A DNA stretch of 64,000 nucleotides from an uncultured Bacteroidales bacterium (GCA_934675095.1 CAKUPC010000004.1:1-64000); one strand, 5' to 3'. Shown: positions 1-10,615, counted from the stretch's first letter. Translations and numbers: made by a program. Notes: generated by a model from the sequence alone, not told the origin.

Positions 1-1126
1 CCCAGACGCCGCCGTCACGGTCCTCGGTCATGGAGTGAACGGCGTTGTCGGAGAGGGAGTAGGGGTCGCCGTAGGCCTGACGCCAGGTCTCCACCGAGCG
101 GTCTCGCGGGTCAAGTACATGAACTCCGGACTCGGTTCCTATCCAGATGCGTCCGTCGGAGGCCCTGAGCAGGCAGCGGACATAGAGCGAGCCGGCCGCC
201 GTGCCGGATGCCCCGTGCTGCCGGGACGCTTCGGAGACAGATGCGTTTTCGGGAAAGAATCCGCTGAACTTTCCGGTGTTCTTGTCAAAGGAAAGCACGC
301 CGCGCGATGCAGTGCCGACAAGCAGGCAATCCTGCATATAGGGAATGATGCAGGTTGTCTCATTTAGATTACCCCCCCCCACCGGGATGAAAGCCGTCAC
401 GCTTCCGTCCTCAAGGCTCATTCTGAGCAGCCCGGCACCGATGGTGGCAAGGTAGAGTCCCCCTGTAGTGTCCGGAACGACATCCCTTACCGACAAGGCA
501 TTGGGGTCGAGTCCGCGAGAGGATGCCCAGTCCTGAAGGTTCAGATCGGTGAGTGTCCCGGATTTCCGGTCGAAGCGCAGGAGCGACGCGCCGTCTCCGG
601 CAATCCAGACATTCCCCTCATCGTCTCCGGAGATGTGGCGGACGCAGAAGTTAATCCCGCCGCCCGAGGGAGCCGCCGTCCCGGAGTTTCCGGATTCCGG
701 AGCGGGGATTCCCGATTCGAGGCTGCCGAAGCGACTGAAACGGTCAAGTTCCGGATTATAGATGCAGATGCCAGCCTCGGTGCCGAACCAGAGCCGCGAG
801 TCGGAGTCCTGCCAGACGGCGAAGTAGCGGTCGCTGCCGGGTGAGCCGGGCAGGTCGGGGTTGTGGCGGTAGGTCTTGACACTCTTGCCGTCGTAGCGGT
901 TGAGCCCGTCCTGCGTGCCGATCCAGATGAAGCCCCGGCTGTCCTGAAGTATGCAGTAGGCCATGCTCTGCGAGAGCCCGTCATCGACGCTGAGCGACTT
1001 CACGCTGTAGGGAGCCGCGGCCAGAGGGGCAGGATGGGACTGGAACAGGAGCATAGTCACGGCAATGGCTGCCATGATTTTGTGCACAATGACTCCGGAT
1101 GTCAGGACGTTGGCTGTCTTCGGCAT
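1..1126 (-). CDS. Two-component regulator propeller protein, N-terminal part (probable hybrid two-component sensor)
   Basis: The frame is open from an ATG at 1126 to the left window edge, giving 375 codons with the 3' end missing. It begins with a hydrophobic export signal, then SVDDGLSQSMAYCILQDSRG and FIWIGTQDGLNRYDGK, the typical first blade of the Reg_prop beta-propeller. Further blades carry WFGTEAGI, VWIAGDG and IWIGTESGVHVLDPR motifs. In Bacteroidota such periplasmic propellers are usually the sensory half of hybrid two-component systems or one-component sensors that detect glycans. The downstream Y_Y_Y, kinase and regulator domains lie outside the window, so the exact class is unproven. 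It lies downstream of and co-directional with the BACON/LRR lipoprotein gene, but has its own TAAATTTG box. The nearby GH89 and GH127 genes could be targets; that is inference. Confidence 0.85.
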   Translation of the reverse strand, partial: MPKTANVLTSGVIVHKIMAAIAVTMLLFQSHPAPLAAAPYSVKSLSVDDGLSQSMAYCILQDSRGFIWIGTQDGLNRYDGKSVKTYRHNPDLPGSPGSDRYFAVWQDSDSRLWFGTEAGICIYNPELDRFSRFGSLESGIPAPESGNSGTAAPSGGGINFCVRHISGDDEGNVWIAGDGASLLRFDRKSGTLTDLNLQDWASSRGLDPNALSVRDVVPDTTGGLYLATIGAGLLRMSLEDGSVTAFIPVGGGNLNETTCIIPYMQDCLLVGTASRGVLSFDKNTGKFSGFFPENASVSEASRQHGASGTAAGSLYVRCLLRASDGRIWIGTESGVHVLDPRDRSVETWRQAYGDPYSLSDNAVHSMTEDRDGGVW

Positions 1127-1171
1127 GGTTTCTTCGAGATTATGGACTGCGTATATGTGTGTTTACGCTGT

Positions 1172-1179
1172 CAAATTTA
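1172..1179 (-). promoter_or_regulatory. Promoter -7 box of the propeller sensor gene
   Basis: TAAATTTG on the minus strand matches the Bacteroidetes -7 consensus TAnnTTTG. Transcription would start near 1165, leaving a leader of about 39 nt before the ATG at 1126. No clear -33 TTTG was seen. Confidence 0.5.
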
Positions 1180-1202
1180 GCATTTTCCGCCTGTAATGTC
1201 AA

Positions 1203-1236
1203 GACAGGGACTGCCCGGAAGAGGACAATCCCTGTC
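1203..1236 (-). terminator. Hairpin downstream of the BACON/LRR lipoprotein gene
   Basis: GACAGGGA (1203-1210) pairs with TCCCTGTC (1229-1236) around an 18-nt loop. It sits about 60 bp after the stop of the minus-strand lipoprotein gene. The following bases are only weakly U-rich, so it may be a 3'-end stabilising hairpin rather than a strong intrinsic terminator. Confidence 0.4.
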
Positions 1237-1294
1237 AAAAGCTAACACAATTCCTTATGAAAATTCAAATTCTTTTGAATGTTCTCTGAGTGGA

Positions 1295-2596
1295 TTACTG
1301 GAGGGACGCCTTGTACTCTTCCTCGCACTTTGCGGTGTAGGCATCCGCGGCGGCCTGGTCCCAGTCGAGCATCTTGTGAGGGATGGTCTCGCCCATATTC
1401 GGATAGCCCATATTGGAGAAATACCATGCCCAGTTGTCAAGTTCAGGGTCGAACCCTTCGGCAGTCGAGCCGCAGAGAAGGCGGAAATCACTCCAAACGG
1501 CAGTGTCGCCCTTCTTTGCCTCAGGGTCATACTTCTCATAACGCGCCTGTCCCCAACCTTTCTCGAAGCCGATGTAGGTGCATTCGGTAGCGCCTCCGAG
1601 CTTCATCTGTGTCTTGTCGCCCTGAGCCTTGCGGTCCTGATTGAAGATTACGTCGAGTGATGCAGGTACCATATAGCCGAGCTTCGCATTGTCATCCGTC
1701 CCCTTAGGGAGAGTCGCGCTTGCGCCTACATTGTTCACATTTGCAAAGATTGCAACTTCAAGAACCTTGGATGCCCAATTGTGAGGGAGAGCGCCGAAGA
1801 GGTGGTTCTGGTCAATGTAAATCGTATTGAGAAGCGGAGATGCAGCGAGACCGTCAGGAATCGGGCCTACGAGACCGCAGACGGAAAGATTCACAGAGGT
1901 GAGTTTCGGAGTGTCCCATTCCTTAGGAAGACGCTTGCCCTCAAGCCCTTTCTGACCGCGCATATTGATGACAGTAAGCTCCGGAAGCACCATCTTCTCA
2001 GGAAAATTGGTAAATGCAGCGCCGTCGAATCCAGTAACATAGAACTTGCCATCCTTGTCGGTCATGCCGATTCCAGGGAATACGCCCGGATCGACATTAT
2101 ACCAATCCTCAACTGTAGGCGTCGATTCACCGAGCATATTGCCCTCAACTACTGCCTTGAGGAATTCGAGGTCGCTCTCGTTGACATTGGACTCCTTCTT
2201 TGCCTGTGAGACGAAAATCTCCACCGCGTCGTAGTCACCTATTTTCACATAGAGTGAAACGGAACGTGCCTTGCCGCTCTCATTGCCCTCGGCAAAGAGA
2301 GAAATCTCGGCGTCGCCGGTTCCGGAAGTAGGATTCACTGAAAGCCATGCCTGATCCTCGCCCTCCTCGATGCGCCAGTCCTGAGTGTACCAGTCCTCCG
2401 CGGCCACGAGCTGATAGGTCTTGGTCTCGCCGTCAGGGGCGACGGTGACTTCGGCGTTCACGAGCGCCGGCTTCGGATTTTCCGGCTCCGGCGGAGTCTC
2501 GGGTTCCTTGTTGGGTTCGCTTTCCTTTGCGCACGAAACGGCAGCGAGAGCCGCGGTCGTGAAGGCAAGAACTGCCAGTCTGAAAATCTTTTTCAT
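1295..2596 (-). CDS. BACON-domain lipoprotein with leucine-rich repeats
   Basis: A 433-aa exported lipoprotein: the start MKKIFRLAVLAF leads to a lipobox ending at Cys23 (AAVSCAKE), then a Pro/Glu-rich linker. Residues about 45-135 look like a BACON domain (WLSVNPTSGTGDAEIS followed by an IFVSQAKKE strand). Residues about 200-290 hold leucine-rich repeats with plant-type phrasing such as VNLSVCGLVGPIP and NHLFGALPHNW. The C-terminal about 130 residues are Trp/Tyr-rich and not recognised. BACON domains are thought to bind glycans or mucin; the LRR part would add a protein-binding surface. It is followed on the same strand by the propeller sensor and is divergent from the GH89 gene. The function is not assignable beyond a surface binding protein. 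Confidence 0.8.
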   Translation of the reverse strand: MKKIFRLAVLAFTTAALAAVSCAKESEPNKEPETPPEPENPKPALVNAEVTVAPDGETKTYQLVAAEDWYTQDWRIEEGEDQAWLSVNPTSGTGDAEISLFAEGNESGKARSVSLYVKIGDYDAVEIFVSQAKKESNVNESDLEFLKAVVEGNMLGESTPTVEDWYNVDPGVFPGIGMTDKDGKFYVTGFDGAAFTNFPEKMVLPELTVINMRGQKGLEGKRLPKEWDTPKLTSVNLSVCGLVGPIPDGLAASPLLNTIYIDQNHLFGALPHNWASKVLEVAIFANVNNVGASATLPKGTDDNAKLGYMVPASLDVIFNQDRKAQGDKTQMKLGGATECTYIGFEKGWGQARYEKYDPEAKKGDTAVWSDFRLLCGSTAEGFDPELDNWAWYFSNMGYPNMGETIPHKMLDWDQAAADAYTAKCEEEYKASLQ

Positions 2597-2684
2597 AAAC
2601 GAAGAAAATTTTGGTTATTGTTTGTTAATAATTCGGTGCGGTTTCGACGGAGTCCCGCATGGGGCATCTTCCGCTTGTCGGCTG

Positions 2685-2692
2685 CAAATTTA
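2685..2692 (-). promoter_or_regulatory. Promoter -7 box of the BACON/LRR lipoprotein gene
   Basis: TAAATTTG on the minus strand, about 90 bp upstream of the ATG at 2596, predicts a leader of roughly 80 nt. It is the same octamer as the box of the propeller gene. Confidence 0.45.
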
Positions 2693-2807
2693 GAGGGACA
2701 CGCCGGGGCATTCTGACAAATTCGTATCATAAAAACGAAAATCCGTATCATGCCGTTTTTGCGATAAAATGAGACGGAGGATATATATTTATATGTATGA
2801 ATCGGAT

Positions 2808-2815
2808 TATCTTTG
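2808..2815 (+). promoter_or_regulatory. Promoter -7 box of the GH89 gene
   Basis: TATCTTTG fits TAnnTTTG and predicts a start near 2822, about 39 nt before the ATG at 2861. No good -33 box is seen in the AT-rich upstream stretch. Confidence 0.45.
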
Positions 2816-2860
2816 CATCGACGACGAAATGTCAGGGAACACGGGAATATATAACCACGA

Positions 2861-5203
2861 ATGAAAATATATCCATATATGAATGCACGTGAAACGATAA
2901 TCCATTTTCTCGGAGACAATTTTTTTAGAGGCAGATTTTTCAGAGACAAGGCATCCATTTTCGGAAGAGACATTCTTTCAGCGACTTTTTTCGCGACGGC
3001 TTTTCTTTCCGCATCATTTTTCGCGGCCTCGTGTTCATCGAATCTGAAGGACAGCTACAGCGGCACGGAGCAGGAAAGGGAGGCGCGGGAACTCATACGC
3101 AGAACCATCGGAGACCGCTACGGGGCGTTTGACATCCGCATCGGAGAGCCGCGCGAGGACGGGAAGGACTGGTTCAGCCTCTACGGGGAGGACGGACGGA
3201 TTGTGCTTGAGGGAAACAACGGAATCTCGGTCGCGAGCGCATTCAAGGCATGGCTGGAGGACTGCTGCCGGTGTCAGGTGAGCTGGTGCGGGAGCAATCT
3301 CGCGCTGCCCGAGCCGCTGCCCGTTCCCAAGGAGAAGGTGACGCGGGTTTCGCCATACAAATACCGCTACTATCTGAACTACTGCACTTTCAACTACACG
3401 ATGAGCTGGTGGCAGGAGGAGAGGTGGCAGAAGGAGATTGACTTCATGGCGATGAACGGAATCAACGCTCCGCTCGCGGTGACGGGGCAGAGCAGCGTCT
3501 GGCAGAGGGTCTATAACCGGCTGGGACTCAGCGACGCTGACCTTGAGAGCTTTTTCTGCGCCCCGACGCATTTCAGCTGGTTCTGGATGGGCAACCTCGA
3601 CGGTTGGGGCGGGCCGCTGCCGCAGTCGTTCATCGACAGGCACGAGAAACTTCAGAAATTCATACTCGAAAAGGAGCGCAGGCTGGGGATGACCCCGATT
3701 CTGCCGGCCTTCACGGGTCACGTGCCGCCGGCCTTTGCAGAAAAGTTCCCTTCGGCGAAAATCCGCAGGACATCATGGGAGGGATTCGAGCCGGTGAGCA
3801 TACTCGACCCGGAGGACAGCCTCTTCACGGTCATCGGACGGATGTTCATGGAGGAGCAGACCCGCACCTACGGCACGAACCACCTCTATTCGGCGGACAC
3901 TTTCAACGAGAACACTCCCCCGACGCGTGACTCGCTCTATCTCAGCGGCATGGGACGGAAAGTCTATGAGTCGATGGCGGAGTATGACCCGGAGGCCGTA
4001 TGGGTGATGCAGGGCTGGCTGTTCTACTACAACGGGGCTTTCTGGAAGGAGCCTGAAATCAGGGCGCTTTTCTCGGGAGTGCCGGACGACAAGATGCTTC
4101 TTTTGGACCTCTGGAGCGAGAGGGTGCCGGCGTGGAACCGCACGGACGGCTACTACGGGAAGCCTTGGGTGTGGTGCATGCTGCACAATTTCGGGCAGAA
4201 CCCGGACTTTAACGGGAATGTGGCGAATGTGGCTTCCGGGCCTTCCGCAGCCCTGGCCGACCCGCGCGGGAAGAAGATGATGGGGCTGGGCGTGACGATG
4301 GAGGGAATCGAGCAGATGCCTTCGGTCTATGCGCTGATGTTCGACAACGTGTGGAAGGATGAGCCGACGGATGTTTCCGAGTTCATGACGGGCTACCTGC
4401 GGAACAGGTACGGGGAGGACGCGCCGCTCACGGAACAGGCATGGGCTCTGCTCAACGGCTCGGTGTTCGACCAGAGCCTCTCGGGAGGCTGCGTGCCGTC
4501 GGTGGTGACGGGCAGACCGACGCTCTCGGTGTGGAGAAACAGGATTTCGGAGAACCATACGGAGAAATATGTGAAGCCGCTCAATTCGGCGTGGAGGGAG
4601 CTTTTCCGCGCGGCCTGCACTTCGGAGGGGCTTCGCGCCCACGACGGCTTCCGCTACGACCTTGTGGATGTCACCCGTCAGGTGCTCACGGAATATGCGA
4701 ACACCGTCCATGCGGCGATGTGCCGTTGCCACGATGCCGGAGACATGAGCGGCTTCGCGGCAAGGGCCTCGGAACTTATGGAACTGATGGCCGACCTTGA
4801 CAGGCTGCTCTCGACACGGAAGGAGTTCCTGCTCGGAAAGTGGATTGCCGACGCGAGGGCCTACGGCACGACCGAGGCCGAGGCGGACAAGTTCGAGCAG
4901 AACGCACGCGACCTCGTGACCCTCTGGGGAGGCAGGGACTGCAGCATCCACGACTACGCCTACCGCCACTGGGCAGGGCTTGTGAGCGGATTCTATGCGC
5001 CGCGCTGGCAACGGCTCATCGACGCCGTGACCGAGGCCGCGGAACTCGGGGAGAAGTTCGACAGCGAGGCTTTCGGGAAGAGCGTCCGCGAATGGGAGTG
5101 GCAGTGGACATTCGGAAAGGAAAAGTATGCTGCGGAACCGGACGGAGACGAGATTGACATATGCGGGGAGATTTACGCGAAATATTCCGACCGCGTGATT
5201 TGA
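2861..5203 (+). CDS. Alpha-N-acetylglucosaminidase, GH89 family (NAGLU-like), lipoprotein
   Basis: A 780-aa protein of usual GH89 length. Conserved blocks are YYLNYCTFNYTMSWW, MNGINAPLAVTGQ, HFSWFWMGNLDGWGGPLP, TPILPAFTGHVPP, HLYSADTFNEN and GLGVTMEGIEQ. The two expected catalytic glutamates are near residue 350 (DTFNEN) and residue 481 (MEGIEQ). GH89 enzymes remove terminal alpha-1,4-linked GlcNAc from mucin O-glycans or heparan-type chains. The export signal is unusually long and Phe-rich, ending in an AASC lipobox at Cys58. No internal Met exists between Met7 and the lipobox, so the start is 2861 or 2879. Anchoring would be periplasmic or outer membrane. The GH127 gene follows on the same strand after about 150 bp, suggesting a shared glycan-foraging role. 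Confidence 0.93.
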   Translation: MKIYPYMNARETIIHFLGDNFFRGRFFRDKASIFGRDILSATFFATAFLSASFFAASCSSNLKDSYSGTEQEREARELIRRTIGDRYGAFDIRIGEPREDGKDWFSLYGEDGRIVLEGNNGISVASAFKAWLEDCCRCQVSWCGSNLALPEPLPVPKEKVTRVSPYKYRYYLNYCTFNYTMSWWQEERWQKEIDFMAMNGINAPLAVTGQSSVWQRVYNRLGLSDADLESFFCAPTHFSWFWMGNLDGWGGPLPQSFIDRHEKLQKFILEKERRLGMTPILPAFTGHVPPAFAEKFPSAKIRRTSWEGFEPVSILDPEDSLFTVIGRMFMEEQTRTYGTNHLYSADTFNENTPPTRDSLYLSGMGRKVYESMAEYDPEAVWVMQGWLFYYNGAFWKEPEIRALFSGVPDDKMLLLDLWSERVPAWNRTDGYYGKPWVWCMLHNFGQNPDFNGNVANVASGPSAALADPRGKKMMGLGVTMEGIEQMPSVYALMFDNVWKDEPTDVSEFMTGYLRNRYGEDAPLTEQAWALLNGSVFDQSLSGGCVPSVVTGRPTLSVWRNRISENHTEKYVKPLNSAWRELFRAACTSEGLRAHDGFRYDLVDVTRQVLTEYANTVHAAMCRCHDAGDMSGFAARASELMELMADLDRLLSTRKEFLLGKWIADARAYGTTEAEADKFEQNARDLVTLWGGRDCSIHDYAYRHWAGLVSGFYAPRWQRLIDAVTEAAELGEKFDSEAFGKSVREWEWQWTFGKEKYAAEPDGDEIDICGEIYAKYSDRVI

Positions 5204-5356
5204 GCGTTATAGAGAATGCTTCTATTGTTCTATCCGATTTGCTCCGGAATCGTGAATTTTGCATCAGTCCCCGTGCGTGCAGCCGGGAACAGGAAGATGT
5301 ATTTTTAGCTTCTTAGTTCAACTAATTTTTTACGCTTACTAAAAAGACCAATACTA

Positions 5357-7213
5357 ATGGATACAAGACTTATCTTTATGGCTGCGGCCTCGGCGGCGCT
5401 GCTCTGCGCGTGCGGAGACGGACAGCATGACAAGGGGATTTCAAAGAACACTCCGGTGAAATTCTCGGAGGTCAAGGTGACGGACGGCTTCTGGCAGCCG
5501 CGAATCAGGGAACTTTCGGAGACGACGGTTCCGTTCTGCCTCGACCAGTGCTGCACGAAGACCAGCCGGGTGAACAACTTTGCAGTGGCGGCAGGGCTCG
5601 CCGAAGGAAAGTGGAAGGGAATTTTCTACGACGACTCGGACCTGTACAAGACCATCGAGGGCGCGGCATACTCCCTTCAGAACGAACCGGATGCGGCGCT
5701 TGAGGCGAAGATTGACTCGATAGTTGCCATCATCGCGGCGGCGCAGCTCCCGGACGGCTATCTAGACACCTATTACATACTGGAGAAGCCCGACAAGCGC
5801 TGGACGGACATGGACAAGCACGAGATGTACTGCTGCGGGCATCTCATCGAGGCTGCCATTGCCTACCGCGACGCGGCCGGGAAGAGAACGCTGCTCGACG
5901 TGGCGCAGAAGTTCGCCGACCACCTTCTCGCCAATTTCGGACCCGGAAAGCGTGACTGGGTGCCGGGGCATCCGGAGATTGAGCTTGCCCTCGTGAAGCT
6001 CTACCGCGAGACCGGCCGCAGGGACTATCTAGACCTCGCGCATTTCCTGCTTGAGGAGCGCGGACGCGGCAAGGCGGACTGGGGCAAGCGAACGGACTAT
6101 TATGTGGACGCCGAGCCGGTCGCGGACATGACGAGAATCTGCGGGCACGCGGTGCGCTGCATGTATCTGCTCACCGGAATGGCGGACTGGTCGGCGCAGA
6201 GCGGCTCGGAGGAATATATCCCCGCACTTGACAGGATTTGGGACAATGTCGTCGGGGCGAACATGTACATCACTGGCGGAATCGGCTCGTCGCGGCACAA
6301 CGAGGGCTTCACGACCGACTATGACCTTCCGAACGAGGATGCGTACTGCGAGACCTGTGCTTCGGTGGGAATGGTGATGTGGAACCAGAGGATGAATATG
6401 CTCAAGGGTGAGGGGCGCTATGTAGATGTGCTCGAAAGGTCGATGTACAACGGGGCGCTCGCCGGGATATCCCTCTCCAGCGACAGGTTCTTCTACGTGA
6501 ACCCGCTCGCCTCGGCCGGTGCTCATCACAGGAAGCCGTGGTACGGCACAGCCTGCTGCCCGAGCCAGATTTCAAGGTTTCTGCCTTCTGTCGGTGGTTA
6601 TGTCTATGCCGTTTCGCCCGATGCCCTTTGGGTGAATCTCTACATCGGCAGTTCTACTGCGGTGAAGGTCGGAGGCACGAGTGTCGGAGTGGATATGACG
6701 ACGGAATATCCATGGAAGGGCGACATCCGCATCGCCATAAGCCCGAAACGGACAAAGACTTTCGGCGTGAGGCTCAGAATTCCGCAGTGGAGCGAGGACT
6801 GTTACACGGTTAAGGTGAACGGGGAGACGGTTCCGGCGACGCTTGCCGAGGGATATGTGACGCTTTCCAGAAAATGGAGGAAGGGCGACGAGATTTCGCT
6901 CTCTCTTGACATGACCCCGAAGGTAGTGGCCGCCGACCCGCGTGTAAAGGCCGACGAGGGACGCAGGGCGATTCAGCGCGGCCCGCTCGTCTATTGTCTC
7001 GAGGAGACCGACAACCCGGCCATCGCGGATGCGGTGCTTGAGGAGGACGCGGCACTCGAAACCGCCTTTGACCAGCAGCTGCTCGGCGGAGTCACCACCG
7101 TCACCGCGCATCAGAAGAGCGGCGAGCTCAAGTTCATCCCCTACTACGCATGGGATAACCGCGAACCCGGCCGTATGGAAGTCTGGGTGAGGTATGAGGA
7201 AAGCGGTCGATAG
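5357..7213 (+). CDS. GH127 family glycosidase (beta-L-arabinofuranosidase type), lipoprotein
   Basis: A 618-aa exported protein with a lipobox-like LLCAC near residue 19. The GH127 core is clear: VKVTDGFWQPRI, TIEGAAYSL, ITGGIGSSRHNEGF, NEDAYCETCASVGM and YGTACCPSQISRF. The zinc/cysteine active site of characterised Bifidobacterium HypBA1 (one Glu and three Cys) is matched by Glu332, Cys334, Cys400 and Cys401. The family hydrolyses beta-L-arabinofuranosides by a cysteine nucleophile, though Bacteroides GH127-related members vary in substrate. The C-terminal beta-sandwich from about residue 420 fits the family. A short interrupted palindrome (TTAGTT-C-AACTAA, 5313-5325) followed by a T-run lies in the gap after GH89 and could be a weak terminator. 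Confidence 0.92.
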   Translation: MDTRLIFMAAASAALLCACGDGQHDKGISKNTPVKFSEVKVTDGFWQPRIRELSETTVPFCLDQCCTKTSRVNNFAVAAGLAEGKWKGIFYDDSDLYKTIEGAAYSLQNEPDAALEAKIDSIVAIIAAAQLPDGYLDTYYILEKPDKRWTDMDKHEMYCCGHLIEAAIAYRDAAGKRTLLDVAQKFADHLLANFGPGKRDWVPGHPEIELALVKLYRETGRRDYLDLAHFLLEERGRGKADWGKRTDYYVDAEPVADMTRICGHAVRCMYLLTGMADWSAQSGSEEYIPALDRIWDNVVGANMYITGGIGSSRHNEGFTTDYDLPNEDAYCETCASVGMVMWNQRMNMLKGEGRYVDVLERSMYNGALAGISLSSDRFFYVNPLASAGAHHRKPWYGTACCPSQISRFLPSVGGYVYAVSPDALWVNLYIGSSTAVKVGGTSVGVDMTTEYPWKGDIRIAISPKRTKTFGVRLRIPQWSEDCYTVKVNGETVPATLAEGYVTLSRKWRKGDEISLSLDMTPKVVAADPRVKADEGRRAIQRGPLVYCLEETDNPAIADAVLEEDAALETAFDQQLLGGVTTVTAHQKSGELKFIPYYAWDNREPGRMEVWVRYEESGR

Positions 7214-7352
7214 ACTCTTTCAGTAATTGCCGCAGGCTGGCCGAATTGTTTTGGTCAGCCTGTTTTTTATGATTACTTTTGTACGCGAAAAAATCAGGTG
7301 GACAGCACGGGCTGCCACCGGAGGGCTGGTAGAAATAAATTATACTCTATAT

Positions 7353-7886
7353 ATGATTATACTTGTTGCGACGGAAGACGAACTGAGGCTGGCGAAGAGG
7401 CACCTCGGGGGATATGAGATTGTCAGGACGGGCGTGGGCGCGGGAAATGTGATTCGCGTGTGCTCGGAGCTGCTGGTGCGTGAGGGGATTCAGGAGGAGA
7501 GGATTGTGAACGTGGGATTCTGCGGGAGCAATTCGATTCCGGTCGGTTCTGTGGTGAAGGTGTCGAGGACATGGAGATTGATGGACAATGTGGTGGAGTT
7601 CGAGGACTGGAGAAACGGATATGAACTTGCCGCGGACGGGGTTCCGTGCTACACGAGCAACTGTTTCGTCCTTAAGACTGACATCACTGAGCCTTGCGCG
7701 TTCGACATGGAGTTGAACTATATGGCGGCATTTCCGCTTCCGCTGGTGGGGGCGGTGAAGATTGTGAGCGACAATCTGTGTCTGGACAAGTACGAGCACA
7801 GCATCCGCCACTCGGAGGACGAGACCTGGGATGAGGTGAAGGCGATTCTGAGGGAACTTGAAATGAAATGGAGTCGAGAAATCTGA
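7353..7886 (+). CDS. MTA/SAH nucleosidase-like protein (Pfs-type, short form)
   Basis: 177 aa from the ATG at 7353. Upstream codons in the same frame lack family similarity, so the longer frame from 7227 is not preferred. The fold is that of the purine nucleoside phosphorylase superfamily: MIILVATEDEL at the N-terminus, VGFCGSN, a DMELNYMAAF block corresponding to the nucleoside-binding Met-Glu, and VKIVSDNLCLD corresponding to the catalytic Asp loop. Pfs cleaves adenine from S-adenosylhomocysteine and methylthioadenosine. The protein is shorter and more divergent than classical Pfs (about 230 aa). The strongest argument for this activity is context: its 3' end lies within or next to the start of luxS, which uses the product S-ribosylhomocysteine. 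A futalosine hydrolase-like role is a less likely alternative. Confidence 0.75.
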   Translation: MIILVATEDELRLAKRHLGGYEIVRTGVGAGNVIRVCSELLVREGIQEERIVNVGFCGSNSIPVGSVVKVSRTWRLMDNVVEFEDWRNGYELAADGVPCYTSNCFVLKTDITEPCAFDMELNYMAAFPLPLVGAVKIVSDNLCLDKYEHSIRHSEDETWDEVKAILRELEMKWSREI

Positions 7887-7900
7887 ATAACATGGAGAAT

Positions 7901-8371
7901 ATGGAAAAGGAAGTGAAAGTCGAGAGCTTTACCTTTGACCACAGGAAGGTGAAGGCTCCTTATGTGAGACGGTGCTGCGTCCTGGACGGACAGCACGGGG
8001 ACAAGGTGACGAAGTTCGACCTGCGGTTCTGCCAGCCGAACAGGGAGGCTCTGGAAACCGCCGCTCTGCACGGACTGGAGCACCTGTTGGCAGAGAACCT
8101 GCGCAGGCACTTTGACGGAGTGATTGACCTGAGCCCGATGGGATGCCGAACTGGCTACTATGTGACCGCATGGGGTGAGCGGGACGTGCGCGAGATGAGG
8201 GACGCCCTCGTCGCCGCCCTGAACGATGTGCTTGAGGCGACCGAAATCCCTGCCGCCAACGAAATCCAGTGCGGGAATTACAGAGACCTCTCCCTTGACG
8301 GGGCACAGGCCGCCGCACAAAAAGCGCTCACCGCCGGATTCTCGCTTGACCCGTTTGAGAGAATACTATAA
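7901..8371 (+). CDS. luxS: S-ribosylhomocysteine lyase LuxS
   Basis: 156 aa from the ATG at 7901 (MEKEVKVESFTFDH), which best fits family length. In-frame ATGs at 7868 and 7892 are alternatives; the 7868 start would overlap the nucleosidase gene by 19 bp. Zinc ligands are present as HGLEH and the Cys of CGNYRDL, and the catalytic Cys is in SPMGCRTGYY. LuxS splits S-ribosylhomocysteine into homocysteine and DPD, the AI-2 precursor, in the cytoplasm. The tight coupling to the upstream nucleosidase-like gene makes a two-gene SAH detoxification operon, ended by a strong hairpin right after the stop codon. Confidence 0.96.
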   Translation: MEKEVKVESFTFDHRKVKAPYVRRCCVLDGQHGDKVTKFDLRFCQPNREALETAALHGLEHLLAENLRRHFDGVIDLSPMGCRTGYYVTAWGERDVREMRDALVAALNDVLEATEIPAANEIQCGNYRDLSLDGAQAAAQKALTAGFSLDPFERIL

Positions 8372-8372
8372 A

Positions 8373-8408
8373 AAAAGGCGCTTCAGGTGGGAACCGAAGC
8401 GCCTTTTA
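8373..8408 (+). terminator. Intrinsic terminator of the luxS operon
   Basis: AAAAGGCGCTTC and GAAGCGCCTTTT form a perfect 12-bp stem with a short loop, ending in a T-rich tract, two bases after the luxS stop codon. Confidence 0.85.
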
Positions 8409-8464
8409 TTGTCGCCAAATCAGTGACTAAACATGTCATTGCAAAGGTACAAATAATTAGCATA

Positions 8465-8506
8465 AAAAGAAGGCTGTCAGGAAAATACTTGACAGCCTTC
8501 TTTTTA
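8465..8506. terminator. Second strong hairpin with A/T tails between luxS and groEL
   Basis: AAAAGAAGGCTGTCA and TGACAGCCTTCTTTT form a perfect long stem flanked by A-run and T-run, so it can work in both directions. It lies about 140 bp beyond the groEL stop (minus strand) and about 90 bp past the luxS terminator. It probably ends groEL transcription and blocks read-through. Confidence 0.7.
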
Positions 8507-8555
8507 TGTACCTTATATAGAGGAGTTGTATAAATGGTGCGATTGCAAGGCGCAA

Positions 8556-8608
8556 GGCGAAGACATAACCGGAGCAACCTCCCGGTTGTGGGGATTATGT
8601 CTATCGCC
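8556..8608. other. Imperfect hairpin just downstream of groEL
   Basis: GGCG-A-AGACATAA (8556-8568) faces TTATGTCT-AT-CGCC (8595-8608), with an inner CCGG/CCGG pair (8569-8572 and 8582-8585). It sits between the groEL stop at 8648 and the bidirectional terminator. It could be part of the groESL 3' UTR or a small structured RNA; no function is assigned. Confidence 0.35.
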
Positions 8609-8647
8609 GGCAACGAAGCAAGCGTGCCGTTTAGGCAACTCCGCCAA

Positions 8648-10348
<1,701 letters not shown>

Positions 10349-10615
10349 TTAGATGATTGCCAAAATGTCTGACTGTTTCATGATGAGATACTTCTTGTCC
10401 TCGAAGGTGACCTCGGTTCCGGCATACTTGCCATAGAGAACGACGTCTCCGACCTTGACTTCCATCTCAACATCCTTCGTGCCCGGGCCGGCCGCGATTA
10501 CGGTTCCCTGCTGCGGTTTTTCCTTCGCTGTGTCAGGAATATAGAGTCCTGAAGCTGTCTTGGTCTCCGCCTCTTTAGGCTCAACGACCACTCTGTCTGC
10601 CAATGGCTTTATCAT
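10349..10615 (-). CDS. groES: 10-kDa co-chaperonin GroES
   Basis: 88 aa, full length for the family: [12 protein letters not shown] at the start, the mobile-loop region [18 protein letters not shown], and [15 protein letters not shown]. It caps the GroEL ring. It is the first gene of the groES-groEL operon; an unusual control region lies upstream. Confidence 0.97.
   Translation of the reverse strand: MIKPLADRVVVEPKEAETKTASGLYIPDTAKEKPQQGTVIAAGPGTKDVEMEVKVGDVVLYGKYAGTEVTFEDKKYLIMKQSDILAII

Noticed and set aside
3773-5011. Long minus-strand frame opposite the GH89 gene
   Set aside because: Antisense shadow of a well-conserved gene; Arg/His/Pro-rich product without family similarity, a common artefact in GC-rich coding DNA.
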